The notes under the pieces are model-generated. The model saw only the letters and a list, made by a program, of their open reading frames with translations, was not told the DNA's origin and ran no database searches. A stretch of DNA of 39,955 bases from Gammaproteobacteria bacterium (GTDB taxonomy: Bacteria > Pseudomonadota > Gammaproteobacteria > Pseudomonadales > Pseudomonadaceae). The stretch spans positions 1-39,955 of the forward strand of contig JAHJXZ010000249.1 of assembly GCA_018827205.1 (NCBI GenBank), read 5' to 3'. The position numbers were made by a program, and so were the translations under genes. Position 1 is the stretch's first letter. Each line of letters opens with the position of its first letter. Below are positions 23,965 through 33,693 of the stretch, piece by piece.

Positions 23965-24726
23965 CTATTTCTGCGGCGTTTCGCGCCGACTGACTTTGGC
24001 TACCGGCATTGGCAGCAGCTTGCCCACCGGCTGCCTACTGGGCTGGCGCAATGGCCGTAACCCCACCACCAGCTTGCGGGCCACCAGCACGTAAAAACCG
24101 CCACCGGGCGGCTGCCAGGCCGCGCCCAGTCGCTCCAGCCCAGCCAGCCGCGCTTGCCAGGCCGGCGCAGAAAGCGGCGGACGATAGCACCCGAAGCGGC
24201 GTTTCTCCAGCGCGAAGCCCAGCAGGTGCAACCAGTCGCTGACCCTACTGGGCGCAATACAGCGGGCTTGGCGCAGCGCATCGCGGGTAAACAGATGACG
24301 CGCTCCCCAGCTGCTCATTGGATTGATCCCGACGATCAGCAGATGGCCACCCGGGCGCACGCTACGCGCTGCTTCACGCAGCAGGCCGTGGGGCGACAGG
24401 CTGAAATCCAGACCATGCTGCAACACCACTACATCGGCAGCGTGTTCGGTCAACGGCCAGGATTGCTCCTCACAAACAATCTCCACGCCCTTAAACGGCG
24501 CCCCAAGGCGCACGCTGCGCTGAATCTGTTGAGCATCCGGCGGCGTATCGGCGGCTGGACCGTAATGCACCAGATAACCACCGAAGAAACGCGCCAGCTC
24601 TTCTTCCAACAGTTGCCGCTCCTGCTCCAGCAACAACTGACCGAGCGGACCGCTCAGCCAACTGCGCGCTGCCGCGATAAGGTCGAGCCACTCACTGTCG
24701 GCATGGGCAAAAGGGTGATCGGACAT
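23965..24726 (-). CDS. SAM-dependent methyltransferase (YafS-like)
   Basis: A 253-residue class I methyltransferase-like protein of the type found between gloB and rnhA in E. coli (yafS) and Pseudomonas. Visible are the ADVVVLQHGLDFSLSPHGLLREAARSVRPGGHLLIVGINP stretch (motifs IV to VI, including the post-II acidic/Gln-His site), with a weak motif I, since the usual VLDLGCGxG is not seen; the N-terminal region (GYLVHYGP) appears to stand in its place. The basic C-terminal tail is probably disordered. The substrate is not known. GGGAG lies about ten bases upstream of the ATG. It is divergent from gloB and likely starts the operon with rnhA and dnaQ. Confidence 0.87.
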   Translation of the reverse strand: MSDHPFAHADSEWLDLIAAARSWLSGPLGQLLLEQERQLLEEELARFFGGYLVHYGPAADTPPDAQQIQRSVRLGAPFKGVEIVCEEQSWPLTEHAADVVVLQHGLDFSLSPHGLLREAARSVRPGGHLLIVGINPMSSWGARHLFTRDALRQARCIAPSRVSDWLHLLGFALEKRRFGCYRPPLSAPAWQARLAGLERLGAAWQPPGGGFYVLVARKLVVGLRPLRQPSRQPVGKLLPMPVAKVSRRETPQK

Positions 24727-24904
24727 TAGGGGCTACTCCCATATTATTCACGACCGAGCTGGGACTTAGAGCCTACATATGATCTCGCGAGCCAGAGTCC
24801 GTTTTTAACGCAGCAGGGCCGGCACGCAGCAGATCGTGCTGCATTAGCCAGCACCGCCATTGCACCCTAAGATGCACCTTTGTGCCCTGCTTAGCGACCC
24901 ACTC

Positions 24905-25678
24905 ATGATTAAAATCGACGCCCTGCCTGCATTCTCCGACAACTATATATGGCTGCTACAAGACCCTGAGCATCGCCGCTGCGCGGTTGTTGATCCAGGT
25001 GATGCCGCCCCCGTCGAGACCTGGCTGGCGGCCAATCCCGGCTGGCAGTTGAGCGACATTCTGATCACTCACCATCATTTCGATCACGTCGGCGGAATTG
25101 AACGACTGAAGTCGATTACCGGTGCGCGGGTGCTGGGCCCGGCCAGCGAGAATATCCCTGGCCGTGACCTGGCGCTGCGCGACGGCGATCAGGTCGATGT
25201 GCTTGGCCAGCGCTTCGACATATATGAAGTGCCCGGACACACCCTGGGGCATATTGCCTATATCCAGCCTGAGCAGCACTGGCTGTTCTGTGGCGACACG
25301 CTGTTTGCCGGCGGCTGTGGTCGCCTGTTCGAAGGCAGCCCGGAGCAGATGCACAACTCGCTCAGCCGCCTGGCCGCCCTCCCCGAGCAGACTCAGGTGT
25401 TCTGCACCCATGAATACACCCTGAGTAACCTGCGCTTTGCCGCAGCAGTTGAACCGAGTAATTCTGAAATCAAGCAGCGCTTGGAGCAGGTCAGCCAATG
25501 GCGCGAGGCTGGGAAAATCAGCCTGCCGTCATCGATTGGCCTGGAACGTGCCACCAATCCGTTTCTACGTAGCGCACAACCGTCGGTCGGCGCCCGCATT
25601 AGCGAGCGCGAAGGGCCTGCAAGCCGCTCGCCAACGCAGGTTTTCGCGGCTTTACGCGCCTGGAAGGACCATTTCTAA
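24905..25678 (+). CDS. gloB: Hydroxyacylglutathione hydrolase (glyoxalase II)
   Basis: A 257-residue metallo-beta-lactamase-fold hydrolase that splits S-lactoylglutathione to D-lactate and glutathione, the second step of methylglyoxal detoxification. The metal site THHHFDH is at residues 55-61, followed by GHTLGHI and the [15 protein letters not shown] block typical of glyoxalase II; the C-terminal glutathione-binding domain ends in the usual ATNPFLR and WKDHF. The start at ATG 24905 gives the normal N-terminus [16 protein letters not shown]; the frame is open to 24860 but those 15 residues are not family-like. The ribosome-binding site is poor. It is divergent from the methyltransferase gene. 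Confidence 0.95.
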   Translation: MIKIDALPAFSDNYIWLLQDPEHRRCAVVDPGDAAPVETWLAANPGWQLSDILITHHHFDHVGGIERLKSITGARVLGPASENIPGRDLALRDGDQVDVLGQRFDIYEVPGHTLGHIAYIQPEQHWLFCGDTLFAGGCGRLFEGSPEQMHNSLSRLAALPEQTQVFCTHEYTLSNLRFAAAVEPSNSEIKQRLEQVSQWREAGKISLPSSIGLERATNPFLRSAQPSVGARISEREGPASRSPTQVFAALRAWKDHF

Positions 25679-25776
25679 ACCTCGACAACCACACAAAAGA
25701 CTGGTTAAAACTTGACCAGGGGCATGCTGGTTCCTAGAATCGCCCGACCTTTTCGCCGGGAAGTACATCGCCGCCA

Positions 25777-27345
25777 ATGCCTCTATCACCACGCAAACCC
25801 TTGAATTTAAAGGCATTAGCACAAGGCGTTCAGGCGCTTGTGGTGATCACTTGTATAACCCTGGCAGGCTGTCAGACCGGCAACCAGCACAGCTCCGATA
25901 GCGGACGCGATACCGACCGTGCCGTCGGGCTTGAGCAGGAACCGGAGTGGCTAAACAGCGGCGTGGCAACAGCGCCCGAAGAGCCCAAGGACATCTGGGA
26001 GCGGGTGCGCAACGGTTACCAGCTGCAGGACACCATCACCCTCAACCCGCGCATTGAGCAGCAACGCCTGTGGTTCGTCAGCAACCCTTCGTTTATTGAA
26101 AAAGCCGGCGAGCGCAGCAGCCCCTATATCCACTTTATCGTTGAGCGCCTGGAGCAGCGCAATATGCCGATGGAGCTGGCGCTGCTACCGATGATCGAAA
26201 GCTCGTACAACCCGCTGGCCTACTCCCATGCCAATGCGGTTGGGCTGTGGCAGTTCATCCCCTCTACCGGACGCAACTTCAACCTGCGCCAAACCAACTG
26301 GTATGACGGCCGCCGCGATGTGATGGCCTCAACCGATGCAGCGATCAGCTACCTGACCCGCCTCAAGGAAATGTTCAACGGCGACTGGCTCTTGGCACTG
26401 GCGGCATACAACGCCGGCGAAGGCCGCGTCAGCCGAGCGATTGAGCGTAACCAGAAGCTCGGCCTGCCGACCGATTACTGGAATCTCTCGCTGCCGGTGG
26501 AAACCCAGAATTATGTGCCCAAGCTGCTGGCCCTCTCGCAAGTGGTGATGACGCCGCAAGCCTATGGCGTCAGCCTCGCGCCGATTGCCAATGAGCCGTA
26601 CTTCGAGAAGGTTGAATTCACCCAGCGCATGGATCTCGCACGCGTCGCCGCCATGGCCGACCTAGATGAAGACGAGTTGTATCTGCTCAATCCCGCGTTT
26701 AAAAAAGGCATAACCCTGGATGGCCCGCAGCACCTGCTGATACCAACCGACAAGGCCGAGCTGCTGACCGCCAACCTTTCACTGATGAAACCTCAGGAAT
26801 TGGTGGACTGGCAGCAGTACCGGGTGCGTTCAGGCGACAGCCTGCACAGCATCGCCAACCGTCATCAGCTGACCGTGAACACCCTCAAAGACATCAACAA
26901 GCTCTCCAGCAACAACCTGCGTATCGGTCAGGTGTTGAGTATTCCTGCTCAGCCCGGTGTACCGGTGCGCGAGTCAGTGTTCCAACGCAGCGTGGCCCAC
27001 AGTGCCCCCAGTCGTACCTATCGGGTGAAAAGCGGCGACAACCTCTGGCTGATTGCCAAGAACCACAAGGTTGCCGTCAAGGATGTGCAGCGCTGGAACA
27101 AGCTTTCCGGCAACAACCTGCGGGTCGGCCAGGTGCTCACCTTGCAAACTGGCAGACCCAGCAGTGGTGGTAGCGGCAGCGCGCCACGCCAGAGCGCGAC
27201 CTATTACAAGGTGCGCCAGGGTGACTCGCTGTACCTGATTGCCAAGCGCTTCAAAGTGCCGATGAAGAGCCTGCAGAGTTGGAACCCTAAAGCCGGCAAA
27301 GCGCTCAAGCCAGGGCAGACCTTGACCCTATATAGCCTGAACTGA
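25777..27345 (+). CDS. mltD: Membrane-bound lytic murein transglycosylase D with three LysM domains
   Basis: A 522-residue lipoprotein. A signal peptide ends in the lipobox LAGC (Cys32 lipidated). The family-1 lytic transglycosylase domain (about 105-260) has the catalytic Glu141 in MIESSYNP and the AVGLWQFIPSTGR and AYNAGEGRV motifs. Three LysM peptidoglycan-binding repeats follow, beginning YRVRSGDSLHSIA, YRVKSGDNLWLIA and YKVRQGDSLYLIA. It cleaves glycan strands to 1,6-anhydromuropeptides during wall remodelling. The stop codon is directly followed by the stop of the convergent HDOD gene. Start by first ATG that gives a full signal peptide; GGGAAG lies about 14 bases upstream. Confidence 0.95.
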   Translation: MPLSPRKPLNLKALAQGVQALVVITCITLAGCQTGNQHSSDSGRDTDRAVGLEQEPEWLNSGVATAPEEPKDIWERVRNGYQLQDTITLNPRIEQQRLWFVSNPSFIEKAGERSSPYIHFIVERLEQRNMPMELALLPMIESSYNPLAYSHANAVGLWQFIPSTGRNFNLRQTNWYDGRRDVMASTDAAISYLTRLKEMFNGDWLLALAAYNAGEGRVSRAIERNQKLGLPTDYWNLSLPVETQNYVPKLLALSQVVMTPQAYGVSLAPIANEPYFEKVEFTQRMDLARVAAMADLDEDELYLLNPAFKKGITLDGPQHLLIPTDKAELLTANLSLMKPQELVDWQQYRVRSGDSLHSIANRHQLTVNTLKDINKLSSNNLRIGQVLSIPAQPGVPVRESVFQRSVAHSAPSRTYRVKSGDNLWLIAKNHKVAVKDVQRWNKLSGNNLRVGQVLTLQTGRPSSGGSGSAPRQSATYYKVRQGDSLYLIAKRFKVPMKSLQSWNPKAGKALKPGQTLTLYSLN

Positions 27346-28791
27346 TCAGGCCTTCTTGCTCATCGCTTCCAGGCAACGCCCAGTCAACTGGGTAAAGCGC
27401 TGAAAGGCGACAAACTGCTCGTGCTTCAACGCCCGCCCCGATACCCGACTGTCGGCATACAACAAGCCAATTTCGCGGGTGCCGGCCAACAGCGGCGCAA
27501 TAAAGAACATGCCCTGCCCCAGGCGCTGGCGAATCGGCTGAGTGACCAGCTCATTAAGGTTGTAACTGGCCGGTACGCCCATCCATAACGCCTCTTTATT
27601 ACGCAGCGCATAACTGAAAATATGCGGCTGCTCTTGCTGCGCCACGGGCAAGACGAAATCATGGCTCCAACCCTCGGTGCCTTCGCCAATCACCCGCTTG
27701 GCGCGAAAACAGCTTTGCCCATCCGCCAGCACCACCAGCATGATGCGTTCCAGCCCAGCCCCCTGATGCAGCCCCTTGAACAGGGTGTCGAGCACCAAGC
27801 CGAGATCGCTGCGCCGCGAGACCATCAGCCCGAGATCCTGCAGAGCCTGCTGCAAAACCAATAAATTGGGCTGTAACAGGCGCGCCTTGCGCTGCTCCTG
27901 CTGCAGTCGAATTTGTTCCGGATCAGTATTAGGAATCAGTTTGCACAGTTGGCTGGCGCCGAAGGTCGCGGCCATCTTCACGGTTTCCTCGGCACTGGCC
28001 AGCACCTGTTGCATGGCTTCCTGCGGAGTCACCCCAATAAAACTCGCCAACTGGCCGACCAGTGCCTCCATAACCGGGGTATCCCAGCCATCCAGCGCTG
28101 CCTGGCTGATCTTCGCCCCGAGGGTCACGGCTTTGACCGCCGGATCATTCTGGCTGGTCGATTGATGCGCCAGGCTGACGGTGTCGCCCAGATTCCAGCT
28201 TTTCACCAGCGACAAACTCAGCTGACGAAAGCTGGTGCCGAGCAGCTGCATCACCACTTCATCCTCATCGACACCAGGCTGGGCCAGGGCGCTGGCCAGA
28301 TCATCCGCCGCATCACCCGCGCAGCCCCAGAACGCCAGCTCACCGACGTTATGTAACAAGGCGGCGATAAATACTTCCTCATCATTTTTTGTCAGCACGT
28401 AGCCGGCGATATTGCGCGCCTGTACGGCGGCATGAAACGAACGCGCCAACAGTTCAGCGAGCTGATCACGCGAGCTGCGCGCCAGCAAGCCGTCGATCAG
28501 GCTGACCGACAGCCCGATCTGACGCACGTTGTCGAAGCCGATCAGCACGATGGCGCGGGAAATGGTCCGAATAGGTTCCTGGGAGGGGTTGTAATAGACG
28601 CTATTGCCGATGCGCAGCACCTTGGTGGTCAAGGCCGCATCGCGTAGCAATACATCCGCCAGTTGCTGCACAGAGGATTTGTCGCCGAGGGTCAAACGGT
28701 GCAGGTCCTGCACCACAGCGGCCAGAGCGGGTAATTCGGCTTGGTTGAAGCGATCGATCCATGACTGCAAACCATGGCAGGCTGTTACCAA
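27346..28791 (-). CDS. HDOD-domain protein with C-terminal GAF-like region
   Basis: A 481-residue regulator. The N-terminal HDOD domain (about 15-215) shows the family pattern LADVLLRDAALTTKVLRIGNS, RAIVLIGFDNVRQIGLS and AALLHNVGELAFW; HDOD lacks phosphodiesterase metal ligands and works through protein contacts in signalling. The C-terminal 170 residues (about 310-475: LVLDTLFKGLHQGAGLERIMLVVL to GLLYADSR) look like a GAF domain. The start is a TTG at 28789-28791, supported by GAGGA seven bases upstream (28799-28803 on the minus strand); there is no in-frame ATG near. It is divergent from the npp operon and its stop abuts the mltD stop. Neither ligand nor partner is known. Confidence 0.9.
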   Translation of the reverse strand: MVTACHGLQSWIDRFNQAELPALAAVVQDLHRLTLGDKSSVQQLADVLLRDAALTTKVLRIGNSVYYNPSQEPIRTISRAIVLIGFDNVRQIGLSVSLIDGLLARSSRDQLAELLARSFHAAVQARNIAGYVLTKNDEEVFIAALLHNVGELAFWGCAGDAADDLASALAQPGVDEDEVVMQLLGTSFRQLSLSLVKSWNLGDTVSLAHQSTSQNDPAVKAVTLGAKISQAALDGWDTPVMEALVGQLASFIGVTPQEAMQQVLASAEETVKMAATFGASQLCKLIPNTDPEQIRLQQEQRKARLLQPNLLVLQQALQDLGLMVSRRSDLGLVLDTLFKGLHQGAGLERIMLVVLADGQSCFRAKRVIGEGTEGWSHDFVLPVAQQEQPHIFSYALRNKEALWMGVPASYNLNELVTQPIRQRLGQGMFFIAPLLAGTREIGLLYADSRVSGRALKHEQFVAFQRFTQLTGRCLEAMSKKA

Positions 28792-28886
28792 AATGATGTC
28801 CTCACAATTAGTTAACTCAGTGTAGCCAAAGTGCCGCTATTGCTTGGCCGCGAACCTACCCTTTTTCCAGCCGATACAAGCTGTTA

Positions 28887-30767
28887 ATGTGCCTGACCAG
28901 CAGCCCACAAGACGCCACGGATCGGATATTTCACTTGATACGTCCCCTCCTCTCGTTACTTCTCTGCATGGCCATCAGTTCATCTGCCTGGGCCACTCTG
29001 TATAAAAGCCACGGTTACGCCCAGTTTGGCGAGCTGAAGTATCCCGCCAGCTTCACCCATTTCTCCTGGGTTAACCCGGAAGCCCCCAAAGGCGGCACGC
29101 TGCGGATGATGGCCAACGGCACCTTCGATACGCTCAATCCTTACACACTCAAGGGCAGCAGCCCGATCAGCACCGCCAACTTTCTGCAATACGGCGTCAA
29201 TGAGCTGAATGCACCGCTGATGGTCGGCACTGGCGCCTATGACCCTTCCGGCGATGAGCCCGCTTCCAGCTACGGCCTGATCGCAGAGTCGGTGGAATAC
29301 AGCGATGATCGCAGCTGGGTGGTGTTCAACCTGCGCCCCGGCGCGCGCTTTCACGACGGCAAGCCGATCACCGCCTACGACGTGGCATTTTCTTACCGTT
29401 TGCTGCTCAAGGAAGGTCATCCGCAATACCGCACGAACCTGCAAGAAGTAAAACGGGTCGACATCCTTAATCGCCACAGCATCCGCTTTGTTCTCAAACG
29501 CGCAGGCAACTCCCTGCTGATCCTGCGCCTTGGTGAATTACCAGTACTGCCACAGCACTACTGGAAAAACCGCGACTTCAAGGCCACCACCTATGAGCCG
29601 CCGCTGGGCAGCGGGCCCTACCGGATTACCCAGGTCAGCCCTGGGCGCAGCCTGCGCTTTGAGCGGGTCAAGGACTGGTGGGGCGCGAAGCTGCCAGTCA
29701 ACCGTGGCAAATACAATTTCGACCGAGTCGACGTAGAGTTCTACCGCGATAGCCATGTAGCCTTCGAGGCATTCAAGGCCGGCGAATTCGACATCTATAT
29801 CGAACAGCAGGCGAAGAACTGGGCCAATGGCTATCGCTTCCCGGCGTTAAGCCGTGGTGAAGTCGTCAAGGCGGAAATCCCGCACCAGATTCCAACCCAG
29901 ACCCAGGCACTGTTTATGAACACCCGCCGCGCGGTGTTTGCCGATCGCCAGGTGCGTGAAGCCCTGGGCCTGATGTTCGACTTCGAGTGGGCCAACCGCG
30001 CGCTGTTCAACAGCTCCTACACCCGCGCCAAAAGCTACTACCCCAACAGCGAGTTCTCCGCCCGCGGCAAACCGGAAGGTGCGGAATGGCTGTTGCTGTC
30101 GCCCTACCGCAAGCAGTTGCAGGCGCAACTGTTCAGCGAGCCATTCAGCATGCCGCAGACCGATGGCCGGGGTATCCCGCGGGAAACCTTGCGCCGCGCC
30201 CTCGGTCTATTGGCCGAAGCCGGCTGGAAGCCATCCGGCCAACACCTGCTCAATAGCGATGGGCAGCCGCTGCGTTTCGAGATTTTGCTGGTCAACCCGA
30301 ACCTTGAACGAATCCTCCAGCCTTTTACCGAAAACCTCGCCAGCATTGGCATCCAGGCCAACCTGCGCACCGTCGACCGCGCCCAGTACAAGCAGCGCCT
30401 CGATCAATACGACTTCGACATGATTCTGCTCACACTGCCGCAAACCCTCAGCCCAGGGCTTGAACAATCGCAGTATTTCCACTCGTCCCAGGCCAAGATC
30501 AAAGGCGGCAGGAATTACGCAGGGGTTACCCACCCAGTGGTCGATGCAATGATCGAAAAATTGCTGTCGGCACAGAGCCGTGACGAGCAGATCGCCGCTA
30601 CCCGCGCCCTCGACCGGGTACTGTTATGGCAGCACTACAGCATTCCGAATTGGTATATCGATTACCACCGCCTGGCTTACCGCAACCGATTTGCCTTCGT
30701 CACCACGCCGCCCTACACCCTGGGCCTGCGTACCTGGTGGCTGAAATCCATGGAGAACGCTGAATGA
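28887..30767 (+). CDS. nppA1: Peptide ABC transporter substrate-binding protein 1 (NppA1/YejA type)
   Basis: A 626-residue periplasmic solute-binding protein of the SBP_bac_5 family, YejA branch. After the signal peptide (hydrophobic core LLSLLLCMAISSSAWA, cleavage after AWA) comes the domain with [44 protein letters not shown] and [10 protein letters not shown]. By order and type it corresponds to nppA1 of the P. aeruginosa nppA1A2BCD importer, reported for uptake of peptidyl nucleoside antibiotics; yejABEF in E. coli imports microcin C. The start is uncertain: ATG 28887 has no good ribosome-binding site and gives a long polar N-terminus, while a TTG at 28935 would give a compact signal peptide (IRPLLSLLLCM). 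It overlaps the next gene by four bases (ATGA). Confidence 0.92.
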   Translation: MCLTSSPQDATDRIFHLIRPLLSLLLCMAISSSAWATLYKSHGYAQFGELKYPASFTHFSWVNPEAPKGGTLRMMANGTFDTLNPYTLKGSSPISTANFLQYGVNELNAPLMVGTGAYDPSGDEPASSYGLIAESVEYSDDRSWVVFNLRPGARFHDGKPITAYDVAFSYRLLLKEGHPQYRTNLQEVKRVDILNRHSIRFVLKRAGNSLLILRLGELPVLPQHYWKNRDFKATTYEPPLGSGPYRITQVSPGRSLRFERVKDWWGAKLPVNRGKYNFDRVDVEFYRDSHVAFEAFKAGEFDIYIEQQAKNWANGYRFPALSRGEVVKAEIPHQIPTQTQALFMNTRRAVFADRQVREALGLMFDFEWANRALFNSSYTRAKSYYPNSEFSARGKPEGAEWLLLSPYRKQLQAQLFSEPFSMPQTDGRGIPRETLRRALGLLAEAGWKPSGQHLLNSDGQPLRFEILLVNPNLERILQPFTENLASIGIQANLRTVDRAQYKQRLDQYDFDMILLTLPQTLSPGLEQSQYFHSSQAKIKGGRNYAGVTHPVVDAMIEKLLSAQSRDEQIAATRALDRVLLWQHYSIPNWYIDYHRLAYRNRFAFVTTPPYTLGLRTWWLKSMENAE

Positions 30768-32617
30768 CCCATGCATTGCGCGCCCTGTTTATCCACGTCA
30801 GTGGCATTACCCTACTTGGCGTTGCCAGCCTGGCCCTGGCCGTCCCCAAGCACGCACAAACCCTGTATGACGAACCACCCAAGTACCCGGCCAACTTCAA
30901 GCACTTCGACTACGTCAATCCGGATGCGCCCAAAGGCGGCACCTTGCGCCAAGCCGGTGCGGGCGGCTTCGACAGTCTCAATCAGTTCATCAATAAGGGC
31001 GTCGCAGCCGAAGATCTCGGGATGATCTACGACACCTTGACGCGCCATAGCCTCGATGAACCCTTCACCGAATACGGTCTGCTCGCTGAGAAAATCGAAA
31101 AAGCTCCCGACAACGCCTGGGTACGTTTTTACCTGCGCCCGGAAGCACGCTTCCACGACGGCCAACCGGTCACAGCTGAAGATGTCAAATTCACTTTTGA
31201 AACCCTAATGACTAAGGGCATGCCGTACTATCGCGCTTATTATGCCGATGTCGATAAGGTCGAGGTCGAAAGCCCCCACCGCGTGCGCTTTGTCTTCAAG
31301 CAGGCCGGCAATCGCGAACTGCCGTTGATTGTCGGTCAGTTGCAGGTACTGCCTAAACATTGGTGGGCCGAGCGCGACTTCAGCAAAGGCAATCTGGACA
31401 TACCGCTGGGCAGCGGCCCCTACAAGGTGGCCGACGTTCAAGCTGGCCGCTCAATCCGCTATGAGCGAGTCAAGGACTGGTGGGGCAAAGACTTGCCAGT
31501 CAATCGTGGTTTCTACAACTTCGACAACCTGCAAACTGACTATTACCGCGACAACACCGTCGCTCTGGAAGCGCTCAAGGCCGGTCAGTTCGATTTTTGG
31601 CTGGAAAATAGTGCGAAAAACTGGGCCACCGCCTACAGCACCGAAGCCGTGGCCAACGGCCAACTGATCAAAGAAGAGATCGCCAATCATAACCCCACCG
31701 GCATGCAGGGTTTTATCTTCAATACTCGCCGCCCCTTGTTCAGCGATCGTCGCGTGCGTGAGGCCCTGAGCCTGCTATTTGACTTCGAATGGGCTAATCG
31801 CCAGCTGTTCAATGGCGCTTATACCCGGACCCGTAGCTATTTCGACAACTCCGAACTGGCCTCCACAGGCCTGCCCTCTGCTGACGAGTTGAAGCTGCTG
31901 GAGCCCTTGCGCGAACAGATCCCACCTAAGGTGTTTACCGACGAATACCAACCCTCAAATACTGATGGCAGCGGCATTATTCGTGAACAGCAGCGCCGTG
32001 CTTATCAGCTGCTGCAAGAAGCTGGCTGGCGCGTCGATGGTGACCAGATGCTCGACAGCACTGGCCAACCGGTAAGTTTTGAATTCCTCCTAGCGCAAAC
32101 CGAATTCGAACGCGTCCTGCTGCCGTTCAAGCGCAACCTGGCGGACCTGGGCATCGAACTGGTGATCCGCCGCGTTGACGTGTCCCAGTACATCAATCGT
32201 CTGCGTTCGCGCGACTTTGATCTGATCGTCGGTGGTTTTGGCCAATCCAACTCGCCCGGTAATGAGCAACGCGAATACTGGCATTCGAGCAGCGCCGACA
32301 AGCCTGGCAGTCGAAACTTTATTGGTCTTAAAGACCCAGCAGTGGACAAGCTGGTCGAGGGCCTGATCAATGCCGACTCACGGCAAAGCCTGATCACCTA
32401 TACCCGCTCCCTCGACCGCGTGCTGCTGTGGGGCCATTACGTGGTGCCCAACTGGCATATTAAGACCTGGCGCGTGGCCTACTGGAACCGTTTCGAACAC
32501 CCCAAGGTCACTCCGCAATACGACATAGGCCTGCATACCTGGTGGGCCCGCGCAAAATCACCTGAAGCGGCGGCCGACGAAGCTGCCGCGCAGAACACTG
32601 CCGACGTGGAGCAATAA
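30764..32617 (+). CDS. nppA2: Peptide ABC transporter substrate-binding protein 2 (NppA2/YejA type)
   Basis: A 617-residue paralogue of the preceding gene, with signal peptide cleaved after SLALA. It shares the landmarks [70 protein letters not shown] and [22 protein letters not shown] with its neighbour, so the pair arose by tandem duplication. The N-terminal ligand-domain loops differ between the two (for example [12 protein letters not shown] against TFDTLNPYTLKG), suggesting different peptide preferences. ATGA overlap with nppA1 and one base between its stop and nppB point to strong translational coupling. Confidence 0.94.
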   Translation: MTHALRALFIHVSGITLLGVASLALAVPKHAQTLYDEPPKYPANFKHFDYVNPDAPKGGTLRQAGAGGFDSLNQFINKGVAAEDLGMIYDTLTRHSLDEPFTEYGLLAEKIEKAPDNAWVRFYLRPEARFHDGQPVTAEDVKFTFETLMTKGMPYYRAYYADVDKVEVESPHRVRFVFKQAGNRELPLIVGQLQVLPKHWWAERDFSKGNLDIPLGSGPYKVADVQAGRSIRYERVKDWWGKDLPVNRGFYNFDNLQTDYYRDNTVALEALKAGQFDFWLENSAKNWATAYSTEAVANGQLIKEEIANHNPTGMQGFIFNTRRPLFSDRRVREALSLLFDFEWANRQLFNGAYTRTRSYFDNSELASTGLPSADELKLLEPLREQIPPKVFTDEYQPSNTDGSGIIREQQRRAYQLLQEAGWRVDGDQMLDSTGQPVSFEFLLAQTEFERVLLPFKRNLADLGIELVIRRVDVSQYINRLRSRDFDLIVGGFGQSNSPGNEQREYWHSSSADKPGSRNFIGLKDPAVDKLVEGLINADSRQSLITYTRSLDRVLLWGHYVVPNWHIKTWRVAYWNRFEHPKVTPQYDIGLHTWWARAKSPEAAADEAAAQNTADVEQ

Positions 32618-32618
32618 G

Positions 32619-33692
32619 ATGCTGGCGTATATCTTTCGTCGGTTGCTGCTGATCATCCCCACGCTGTTCGGCATTCTGCTGATCAACTTCATCATCATCC
32701 AGGCCGCCCCCGGTGGCCCGGTCGAACAGATGATTGCCAAGCTCGAGGGCTTTGACGGCGCAACCAGCCGGATTGCCGGCGGCGGTGCCGAGGTGTCCGT
32801 GGCCGGCTCCAACTACCGCGGCGCTCAGGGCCTTGACCCCGAGCTGGTAGCGGAAATCGAGCGTATGTACGGCTTCGATAAATCCGCCCCGGAACGTTTC
32901 TGGCTGATGCTCAAGAGCTACGCACAACTGGATTTTGGCTCCAGCTTCTTTCGCGATGCCGAGGTTATCGACCTGATTATCGAGAAGATGCCGGTGTCGA
33001 TCTCACTGGGACTCTGGAGCACGCTGATCATGTACCTGGTGTCGATCCCGCTGGGCATCGCCAAGGCCACCCGCCATGGCAGCGCCTTCGACGTCTGGAC
33101 CAGCTCAATGATCATCGTCGGCTACGCCATCCCCGCCTTTCTCTTCGCCATCCTGTTGATCGTACTGTTTGCCGGCGGCAGCTACTGGGACTGGTTCCCG
33201 CTGCGCGGGCTGACCTCGAACAACTTCGACGAACTGAGCTTTACCGGCAAGCTGCTCGACTATTTCTGGCACCTGGCGCTACCCGTCACCGCCCTGGTGA
33301 TCGGTAACTTCGCCACCCTGACACTGCTGACCAAGAACAGTTTTCTCGATGAGATCAACAAACAGTATGTGGTTACTGCCCGTGCCAAGGGCCTGAGCAA
33401 TACCCGTGTGCTGTATGGCCATGTATTCCGCAACGCCATGCTGATCATCATCGCCGGCTTCCCTGCGGCTTTTATCGGCATCTTCTTTACCGGCTCCCTG
33501 CTGATCGAGGTGATCTTCTCCCTCGACGGCCTGGGACTGATGAGCTTCGAGGCCGCGATCAACCGCGATTACCCAGTGGTATTTGGCACCCTGTTTATCT
33601 TCACGTTGCTGGGCCTGGTGGTGAAATTGATCGGCGACATTACCTACACCCTGGTCGATCCGCGTATCGATTTCGAAAGCCGGGAGGGTTGA
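32619..33692 (+). CDS. nppB: Peptide ABC transporter permease (NppB/YejB type)
   Basis: A 357-residue inner-membrane permease of the DppB/OppB class. An N-terminal membrane segment ([34 protein letters not shown]) precedes a periplasmic loop with [23 protein letters not shown], typical of the YejB branch, and five further membrane segments. The ATPase-contact (EAA) loop is [24 protein letters not shown]. It pairs with NppC to form the channel. Its start is one base after the nppA2 stop and its stop one base before nppC. Confidence 0.95.
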   Translation: MLAYIFRRLLLIIPTLFGILLINFIIIQAAPGGPVEQMIAKLEGFDGATSRIAGGGAEVSVAGSNYRGAQGLDPELVAEIERMYGFDKSAPERFWLMLKSYAQLDFGSSFFRDAEVIDLIIEKMPVSISLGLWSTLIMYLVSIPLGIAKATRHGSAFDVWTSSMIIVGYAIPAFLFAILLIVLFAGGSYWDWFPLRGLTSNNFDELSFTGKLLDYFWHLALPVTALVIGNFATLTLLTKNSFLDEINKQYVVTARAKGLSNTRVLYGHVFRNAMLIIIAGFPAAFIGIFFTGSLLIEVIFSLDGLGLMSFEAAINRDYPVVFGTLFIFTLLGLVVKLIGDITYTLVDPRIDFESREG

Positions 33693-33693
33693 G

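Noticed and set aside
24826..24842. Short inverted repeat GCAGCA-GATCG-TGCTGC before gloB
   Set aside because: Only six bases per arm in a GC-rich repeat-prone context, with no T run and no clear position relative to a promoter.
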